Positions 55,901-64,000 of a DNA stretch of 64,000 nucleotides are shown piece by piece. The notes beneath the pieces are model-generated. The model saw nothing but the letters and a program-made list of their open reading frames with translations, was not told where the DNA came from and did no database searches. Within the stretch, counting starts at the first letter, position 1, and the number at the start of each line of letters is the position of its first letter. The stretch is from Apostichopus japonicus (lineage: Eukaryota > Echinodermata > Holothuroidea > Aspidochirotida > Stichopodidae): contig NC_092580.1 in assembly GCF_037975245.1 (NCBI RefSeq), forward strand, positions 17,184,001 through 17,248,000, written 5' to 3'. Both the position numbers and the translations under genes were made by a program.

Positions 55901-58683
55901 ACTTCCTTTCCTATACAGGAGAGTAACTTGTGATTAACCTTTACACAGAGCAACTACAAATTCAATTATGTTCTAAAGAGTATCGTAACCAACACATAAC
56001 TAAAGAGACACAGTATTCTTAAGCTGCAATAGTTTATTTTTGGAAATGAGTCAGTCAGCATGACATTGCACAATATCAACACATATATTGCCAATTGCAC
56101 CATACAGTAAGGCAAGGATAAGTGCTAAATTGAGGATCTAGTTGAAACCAAGAAGAGTTAGTTACACAAAAGATCAAATGGAAGTGACACCAAGCTTGGT
56201 AATATAAATCACACTACACCTATATATAAAACATACAGCTTGGAGAGTGTATGTAGCCTATGTCCCATAGTTAGAAACAACCACGGGTCATCACAAAGAA
56301 TTCAAAATATTTTTAACATTTACAAACAAGTATTGTCACTGACCAGAAGAGAACAGCATGGCAACAAGATACTGTATGTCAGACCAGCATATGGAAAAGA
56401 CATTTGAGAAAGGTGTTGTGGGGGTGGGTAGGTGGAATGAGGGGGGGGGGAGTGGGTTGAGAAATGAATGTAAGGTAAAATGATGTATCAATGGGATTGG
56501 TATTGTTTGGAATTTGTGTCAGAGAATAATTAGTAATAGTTTTGATTTTGAAATGGAGGATGTAAACCTGATTGAAGCTGCATTTGACAACTGCAAAACA
56601 GCAACTGGGATTCTGTGTGTGTTCTGTCTGGTAAAGAAAAAGATATGACATCACAACTCTGTGAGGGCACTATATACTTTAATGAAATTCCAGGTTTGGT
56701 ATACAAGAGGCTGCTACATGAACCATTTCTTCTTCTATTTTTATATAAAACTAAATTATAACAAGCTCTCATTGTAATACTGAATGTTTAATAGCCTTTA
56801 TTAATTTAAAATTATAACCATTATAATTCCATCATGAATTGAGGAAATGCAGAACAATCGTACTGTATACAAAGATGAACCGTTTGTAAATCTGATAAAG
56901 TTCCAAATATTCAATATTATGACACATTATCTGTCATTTTAATAGGCCTACACTGTAGATAGTTCACAGATTGTTGTCTGCACATGATACTATGTGCCGA
57001 ATATGTACTGACTACAGTTTAATGTTAATTATGTCCTAGCCAGAAGGAATAAGCTGAGATACACACATACAGTACACACAAGAAAATAACATATGTAGCA
57101 AATGCTACTACATTAGTTGGCAAAAACATTACCAGGATCTCACAAAATCTAGAAGTGTGTTGTATTATGATGTTTATGATTATGATCCATTTTTTTTTCA
57201 CTCTCATTTTCTGAGAAAGGCTTTATTAATGCAAATGATGGAATGATCAAAAGTGTTAATTTTAATGATACATATACCACGAAATTGGAGATAAATGAGC
57301 AGAGTACATCGATGTAAGGCTGAGTAACAACACAATCAAGTTCCTCTTACAATCTTTTTCTCAATATAGGAATGAGGAGGGTCTTTTTGTTTTATTAGAT
57401 TATTACTTTGTCTACTCAGAATGAATTCATTGATGCTATTAAAGCCATCAATCTTTGGCAATGAAAGTCTGACACGACAATGAGCTGTAAACTTAGCGAC
57501 AGATTTCTCAAACTGCACTGAATTTTAGGGATACCCTCACAGAAAATGTTAATGGAAATCACTGGCTTACTACAGTGTGACCAATGTACATTATAGCCTT
57601 CCTGGTCCAAGGTACATACGGTAACTGAAGGCACTTTTGACGTTTTTATTCCACTGCCTGATACATATTTTACCATTCCGTAAATTGAGAAAACCTTTGT
57701 TTACCTCAAGTTCAAAATAAGGTCATCTTTCCACGAAAACCTGACACCACTGATAGTATCTTGAATAAACTTAAAGATAGATAGATCATCATAGTATTAT
57801 GGTCACGCTGAAATTGTCATTTAAGGTACCAGCTAAAGAAAGGTACCAGCTAAAGAAACCTGTAATTTTTGTTAAACAAAGAAATGAAAGAGAAGTTATG
57901 CAATTAAGCATCCTTAATATAATCAAATCATCAAGTCACGATGCTAATCATTTGAATGGTACAAAGTGCAATACCATTCGGATGGCATCCTGGATGAAAC
58001 TTACTTTATGTAGATCGACACAGTATCACTATCCACTTTATAGTGTCAATGAGAATTGTTATGCTTCAAACAAAATTTGGAAAAGGTTCTCCTAAAAGTA
58101 TCTTTGGACACTTTTTAGAAACATTTCAGGGAATAATTTAGTGTTCAAATTTGATATGTAGTAGTTTTAAAGGCTCTATATTTTGTCTCTTTTAAAATAC
58201 TACGGTTTCTGTGTAAAAAACTGCTATATATATCTTTGTACTTGTATAAAAATTTGACCACTTTGCAGAGCTTTTTTGCGATGCGATACTGGATAAATTA
58301 AATTCCTTGCATTTGTATTTTAACTTTGAAACAAATATTAACCAGATATATACCAGTATGTACTCCAGTGGTTAAAGTTGCTTTCTGAAGAGAAATGCCA
58401 GGAACTTTCTATACTGTATCTCTGGTCATTGCTGCATCCTCATAGCATTTTGTATGACGAAGATATGATTTTTGTTCCCCTTCAAATTTGGGGATAGTTT
58501 TGTAAATGCATCTGGCAACAGGCTCAGAGTGAATGATGTCATCACAGGAATTCAATATCTATGCATCCCTTGTCTACTAATCCGCTTACATCTATCTCTT
58601 TTGTGTTCAGGCTGCTCATTAACCAGACCTGTAGTCTGTGAGTGTATTTGTCCCTTCTGTTACTGTACCTTGTCAGTCAGCCT

Positions 58684-58716
58684 CTGAAGAAGATCCTGCT
58701 ACTGTAGGATCGAAAC
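58684..58716 (+). ncRNA. Hammerhead-ribozyme-like core, possible Penelope-like element remnant
   Basis: CTGAAGA (58684-58690) fits the CUGANGA box. It is followed by a hairpin with a perfect 6-bp stem, GATCCT (58692-58697) and AGGATC (58706-58711), and then GAAAC (58712-58716) and GTC. This is the order CUGANGA, stem II, GAAA of hammerhead ribozymes, and similar words are known in Penelope-like retroelements. Against it: one extra A (58691) lies between the box and the stem, I see no convincing stem I, and no GIY-YIG or RT sequence lies nearby. Self-cleavage is not claimed. Confidence 0.35.
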
Positions 58717-59316
58717 GTCACTACCTCTTACTTTAATATTCTCTTAATAGTACACAAGCAGTTTGCTAACAGTTTTGTTTTATTTTGATATAGAAAATAT
58801 TGACAGCTTTCAAGCAAACATTCCAAAGGTATCAAATTTCAAGGGTAAATCAACAAGAAGAATAAAATAGGAAATTAAAGCTTAAGAATAACATTCACTG
58901 TGATGACATCATACATTTGATACACTCACTGGAAGAATGAAGGGTTTAACCAGCCAAACTACATTACTGTACATTCGATCCACCTTATCTCCATTTAGGA
59001 ACGAGATATTGAGATGAGGTTTTCACATGTTAACTTGTCTGCCACCAGCCTTTTACAGTTATAAAACAAACTAATATGTGAGACCAAACACAAATGAAGA
59101 GCTCAGCTTAAAAGAATAGTCCAGGTCAAAATTTCTTATTCATATGTTAAGGTGGAACATAATCTTAGCATTCTGGTGAAATTTGCATTCAATTCCTATG
59201 TACCGTTTTTGAGATATTGACAGTTGAAGTTGCCACCTTTCGTACCAAAGTGAACTTGAAGCAAACAGGTGTGACGTCATTGTTGCACACTGATAAAATA
59301 TTGTTTTGTTTTCCTT

Positions 59317-60137
59317 TAAAGCAGCATTTTGCGTTGGGTCGCTTTTTTCCACCTTTTTAACATGTGCATCGATTTCTTTAGATGTATCAATCATAAAACA
59401 GCAAACTAAGATACCATCCAAGTTTTACCCTGCCAAGAGCGTTAATTAGCGAGTAATTAACGATTTATGTCGATAACGAGTAAAAGTGTCCTCGACAAAG
59501 TTTTCATATCTCCAAATCCACTAGTTTGAATTCCACCAATCAGTGAATAGTATGTTTATTCATGAGCATTTTGCGTTTGGTCGCCGTTTTCTACTTTTTT
59601 GACATGTCCATCGAGTTTTTTACACACATGAAATCACAAAACAGCAAATTAAGATATTAGCCAAGTTTTTCCCTGCCAAAAACGTTAATTGGCGAGTATT
59701 CCACATACAAAATTAATCGCATTCAGTGCCCAAACCCACTAGTTTGAATTCAACCAATCAGAGATGTAGGTTTAGTTATGAGCCGTTGCTAAAAATAGAT
59801 TCAAGACTTTGCGTTGGTACAACCAGGGAGTTTGTTATGCAACTGCCTGGTACAACTGCCATATAGACTGTACACAAATCAAGCGTGGTGTTATATTACA
59901 TATCTGTCAATGACGTTCGTAGTGTTTAAATATTCATATTATGGGCGAGGTTTATTGGGTTCCCAACGGAAAATATCTTGGAGAACAACAAAGTTGAAAG
60001 TTGCAATTTTTTCGACTTTTATGCCACCATTTGAAGTAAAATATAAACAGATAAGCTAGTTATGTATGTCGTTATTGCATAGTGGAGTCAGTGAGGCTGA
60101 GAAAAATCATAGAAAAGGACGCAAAATGCTGCTTTAA
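59317..60137. mobile_element. TTAA-flanked TIR element of about 0.8 kb
   Basis: TTTAAAGCAGCATTTTGCGT (59316-59335) and its exact reverse complement (60119-60138) form a perfect 20-bp inverted repeat. Both ends contain TTAA. The element proper is then 59321-60133, with 14-bp termini AGCAGCATTTTGCG next to TTAA on each side, as in piggyBac- and Kolobok-type transposons. Inside, a segment of about 241 bp is tandemly duplicated (59325-59565 and 59566-59815), so the left end motif recurs internally. No transposase frame is seen. Confidence 0.75.
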
Positions 60138-62511
60138 AATGTACGTCTAATTTATACTCCACAATTGGATGCATCCATAATGTGAATGTACTATAGGTAT
60201 TGTTTTTTTTTTATAAACTCCACATCCACTTTAGACAAACTAGTAACCCTATCCAATCCAAAGTCAAATCAAAAGACTGAAAAGTAAAAGTGAAAGTAGT
60301 CCTATGCCTAACGTTCGTAAACAAAACAGAGGTATTTGATTGGGCATGATCTGTTGGGCATGATCTGTTGGGCAGGGCTTGCAAATTTTGATTGAAAGTT
60401 GATTGAAGTTTGTAAAATCTACAGACTCGTTAATAAATCTGGCAAATTTTATTCAGCTCAAAATGTATAAAGACAGATAAACTCAATAAAAATAATGAAT
60501 ACTTAAATGAAAATTGCATAGAACAGTGTCATTTTCACCGAGCTTTTAGGGCAGTAAACTGGAAAGGTTGAAGTTTAAATTTGGCAAACACACATTGAGA
60601 CTTTAAATTTGCACCACAAAATAAGAGAGTGTGTCGAAGCATACAGCCTCTACAAAAAAGTAACACTTACTGTATCATTATCGCATAAATATAAACAGCT
60701 TTAGGCATCCACCATTTATAGCACAAACTATTTATTATGGCACTCATATGGGCTACACTTTTGGAGTAATACCAGTTACAAAATTTCATAAATTGGCATA
60801 AATTTATACACTCAAAACATTACAAAACTGATGGTCAAAATGCAAAGCAAGCCCTAGATGTTTCTTCAATTATCATCTAAGCAGGGGGTATCATGTGTGT
60901 ACACAAACACACCATCATGACTGTATGTTTAACATAGATTATTTTGCCTTTTGGTTAGGAATTGATATAAAGTGGTCTTTGTGATCAAAAGGAATCATTC
61001 TTCCGCAATTATTTAAGTATGATAAATTAAGTGTCACAATTTTACCATATATACACTTTCATTGCAAAATAGAGACTTCCTGTGCAAAAATTTGGTGGTT
61101 TCAGATTCACTGTATAAAATCTGAGATTCATACAAGTACATCAAATCAAAGCCCAAAACATGGCTGCCATGCAGTCTTACGTACTGAATGAATTGAACAG
61201 AAATTTGTTCATAAAACTGCCCTACCCCCCCCCACCCCCGCCCCTCATATGTTTGAAACGAGAGAACTGTTGTAAACCCCAAAAAGACAATGTTACATGA
61301 TCTGCTACGTGGGTATTACCATAAAAGTGTGAAAATCTGTAACAAATTTGATTATAATCAATTTGAAAGCTTCAGGAAGCCTGTAATTAGTAAAAAAATT
61401 TAGCAATACTTTTGATGTCTGCACATAAGATTACACAGCTCTTCATGGGAAACATCCCACAGTAGTCTAGGGCAAGATGATTGAATTGAACAATGGTCTC
61501 TGTTCTAACACACTAATAGCATTACAGGTAGTTATCCACAGAAATGTTCAGTTCAATATTCTATCAAATTAGATTCACCACTTGCATACACTTGAGAATG
61601 CTTGTCTTCTGAACCATTATTTAAGCAAAGGATCTTTGCAGTACAAATTTGTAGAATAACCTTAAATTCTTAGGAGAGGTGAAAAGGCCACTCAGAATGA
61701 ATCATGGTTATAGTAATACAGCGTAGGAAGTTATAACCAGATGCATCTAATATAGAGATTTTGAAATAGATTAGTGCAGGGTTTGAATATGCATGTAGTT
61801 CGTCATTATTTGCCATAAAACTTGCCCCCATATATGCCCTAATTTTCAAACCCTGTAGTATTGTTTTGTGTATCATAACCAAGTTGTAATGTTGCTAGGC
61901 TGATTGAATTCAACCCATTACCTGAAAGTTAATGTAGTTTTTTTGTAGGCCCTAACAATAACATTAGGACTAGTACTACTGTAGGCTAGGCCTAACTTAG
62001 CCATAGGGCCTAGAGCAGAAGTATTTGTATACTCTGCCCTTGGTCCCCGACTCCGAAACTGACTAGAGCCTATCAAACATTTCGCTTTGGCATTCTTTCT
62101 CCTTCTTTCCTATAATTACTTAGGCCCCTAAGCACCTTCCCTTTCTACTTCTCTAGGAATTAGAAGGAAGTATCTTTGCCTGCATAAAGCCTAAATCAAA
62201 GGGATGAAGTGGGCAGTTAGCCTAGATTAGCAAGGCCTATGTTTAGTTTAGATCTCAGCTACATATGCTTAGGAGTAAGACCAGCCTGTCATAGACTAGT
62301 TATACTAGATTAAGTAAACTAGCCTATGGAGAGTCTCAGCCTGTACAACTAGTACTAGGCCTAGTAGTAGAAGTAGAATACCCCACCATCATTCTAAGGT
62401 GTAGCTACTGTACATCGTCACATGTACACACACAGTACAATGAAGATGAACAAATCTTTTTATAAAGTAGGCCTAGGCCTACTGTCAAACGTCCTTAACA
62501 ATACGAAGTGA

Positions 62512-63311
62512 TTATTCGCAGGGCAGCCCGGCGAATAACGTACATAGACACCTTATTCGCAGGGCTGTGACGATTTTGAAAATAGGTTTATTATAAGGTT
62601 TTGCTATTGATACCAGTCCGTTTAGGGGCCTTGAAAAAGCCAACCTTTTGGGCCCAAATAGTCTTAGCCACTTCATAAGCTAATTTTTGGAACCCCAGCA
62701 GTTCAATTTTAAAAGCTTATTTTAAGGGAGCTTATCTTGGGATTCCCCAAAAGCCGATATTGCCTAAAAGCCAATATGGTCAAGGGTGTAACACCCCCCC
62801 CTCCCACACCTTTACATGCAAATGAGCAGTCACTCTGCAAAAACAAAGGTGAAAATGAGGGATGACATTTTTTATGTTGGCGGTACTAATGCTAGACTGG
62901 TTCAATCTTAAGGCCCTAGGCTCCCAAAACCAATCCTAACAGCATTCATGCGGTAGGAATCCCAAAGGCCAATAAATTCCTCAAAATATAGAGGCTCCCA
63001 ATTAAGACTCTCAAAAAGATAGCTGGTGCCCAAAAGCAAACTCGAATAGCCCCAAAAGTTACTGAGCCTGTTAACACAGTAAGGCTGCCCTGTGAATAAG
63101 GGGTATGTGTCTGGCTATTCGCAGGGCAGCCCTGCAAATAAGATGCTTGTGTCTGGCTATTCACAGGGCTGCCCTGCCAACAAGGTGTATGTGTCTGGCT
63201 ATTCGCAGGGCTGCCCTATGAATAAGATACTTGTGTCCGGCTATTTGCAGGGCTGCCCTGTGAATAAGGTGTATGTGTCTGGCTATTCGCAGGGCTGCCC
63301 TGCGGATAAGC
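62512..63311. mobile_element. Element bounded by inverted arrays of palindromic repeats
   Basis: The right part (about 63080-63311) has five tandem units of 45 bp. Each carries a near-palindrome of the form TATTCGCAGGGCTGCCCTG plus GAATA, then a spacer like AGGTGTATGTGTCTGG. The left part (62512-62570) has one and a half such units in the opposite orientation; its spacer read in reverse is AAGGTGTCTATGTACG. Between them is about 500 bp with many CCCAAAAGCC-like words. The whole looks like a fold-back or TIR-bearing element, but clear ends and a target duplication were not identified. A 45-bp period makes a spurious open frame. Confidence 0.6.
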
Positions 63312-63665
63312 CCCACCTTAACAATAACATGAAACTCGCACAATGAAAGACTTCTGTCACTGTCAGATGTAACCGACTGAGCCGGTGTAGCCAATCACTG
63401 TGAAAACTTTGGAAGTTTCAAAAGATTTTGGAAATCTCAACAAAACCACTAGATTTGTGGGGTTGTTTTTGCGTAGCGGGGTATTCTGTAATTGAACCCT
63501 AGGCCTAGGCCTAAGTTACAGCCATTATTATTGGCCAACACTCCTACTAGTCCTAACTCAGGATATTATCAGTTGTTAATGTGATAGCAATAACAATTAA
63601 CACACAACTTGATATAAAATAGCCTAACAAGATTGGTTAGCATTCTGAAAGCGATTGTAACTTAC

Positions 63666-64000
63666 AGCCAAAACCATACAAAAATATCTTCAAATGAATT
63701 ACCAGTCTCACAAAGAGAAGGAACTTGTCCTGGCTGTCAGTGCACAATACAAGTTAACGTTAGGCTAGCCAGGAATTGACCGACGCTGGAAGTGTGTACA
63801 AAAGTACTCGTAAAAGGCTCACCCCTCAAAACATTGGGTACAGCAACTTGTAATCCGATCACATGCACAATGAATGTGCCAACAAGAGGTATGTTAAATT
63901 AGCGGCGCTATTTAAGAATATTATATCATGGAGAGCTCTTATCGTCAAGCCGCCATATTCCGCAAACCGATGTATATCGCGCTAAATGACTTTCTTTTCT
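63666..64000 (-). promoter_or_regulatory. Possible first exon and promoter of the kinase gene
   Basis: On the minus strand a strong donor match (GGCT|gtaagtta) ends a possible exon at 63666. A YY1-like AATATGGCGGC occupies 63959-63949, a motif often found just downstream of TSSs in this orientation. TAGGCC words cluster through 61.9-63.8 kb, as they do near the other gene starts. It would supply the upstream exon required by the acceptor at 42365. A gene outside the window is equally possible. Confidence 0.25.

Noticed and set aside
58684-58719. Claim of an active hammerhead ribozyme
   Set aside because: The core order is right, but stem I is not apparent and an extra A lies before stem II. 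I keep it only as a motif-level observation.
63092-63346. Periodic open frame with a 15-residue VSGYSQGCP-type unit, and CRISPR-like look of the 45-bp palindromic repeats
   Set aside because: The spacers between palindromes are themselves repeated, there are no cas-like genes, and the DNA is animal nuclear. It is a palindromic minisatellite.

Overview
The window is animal nuclear DNA: AT-rich, with large spliced genes, GT-AG introns and many interspersed repeats. I recognise four protein-coding genes, each rebuilt exon by exon from conserved protein sequence and splice sites. The kinase resembles vertebrate MK2 and MK3 about equally, the DNA is rich in TAGGCCTA-like words, and there are long G/C homopolymers and many small DNA transposons. 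Together these fit a marine invertebrate deuterostome (echinoderm or hemichordate type), but this lineage call is inference and no species is named.

Layout. (1) 1-2.7 kb: no gene recognised. (2) 2.9-8.6 kb, minus strand: SLC25A3, the mitochondrial phosphate carrier, 7 coding exons, 367 aa, with a GC-AG first coding intron. (3) 8.7-10.1 kb: shared upstream region with promoter-like motifs and a decayed LINE 3' end. (4) 10.1-15.4 kb, plus strand: PDHB, pyruvate dehydrogenase E1 beta, 8 exons, 369 aa, with a 57-bp minisatellite in intron 6. (5) 17.4-18.6 kb, plus strand: TMEM167B (kish-B), 3 exons, 74 aa; the first exon has only 10 coding bases. (6) 18.6-25.9 kb: no gene recognised; microsatellites and poly-G tracts. 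(7) 25.9-42.3 kb, minus strand: a MAPKAPK2/3 kinase, 8 coding exons, 355 aa. (8) 42.4-64 kb: no coding exon recognised; probably the long 5' intron and promoter side of the kinase gene, and full of repeats.

Function. SLC25A3 and PDHB are head to head and both serve mitochondrial energy metabolism: phosphate import, and acetyl-CoA supply to the TCA cycle. A shared regulatory region is possible but unproven. TMEM167B is a small secretory-pathway membrane protein. MAPKAPK2/3 acts downstream of p38 MAP kinase. I see no operon-like or pathway cluster beyond this.

The most unusual structures are mobile and repetitive. A 2.18-kb terminal-inverted-repeat element at 51.4-53.6 kb has its empty target site preserved in a neighbouring duplicate, and it contains a second hAT-like element. 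At 59.3-60.1 kb there is a TTAA-flanked element with a perfect inverted repeat. Oppositely oriented arrays of palindromic 45-bp repeats lie at 62.5-63.3 kb. A triplicated 258-bp unit with an inverted arm lies at 37.6-38.5 kb. A hammerhead-like core, possibly from a Penelope-like element, lies at 58.7 kb. I found no evidence for a new protein-based system.
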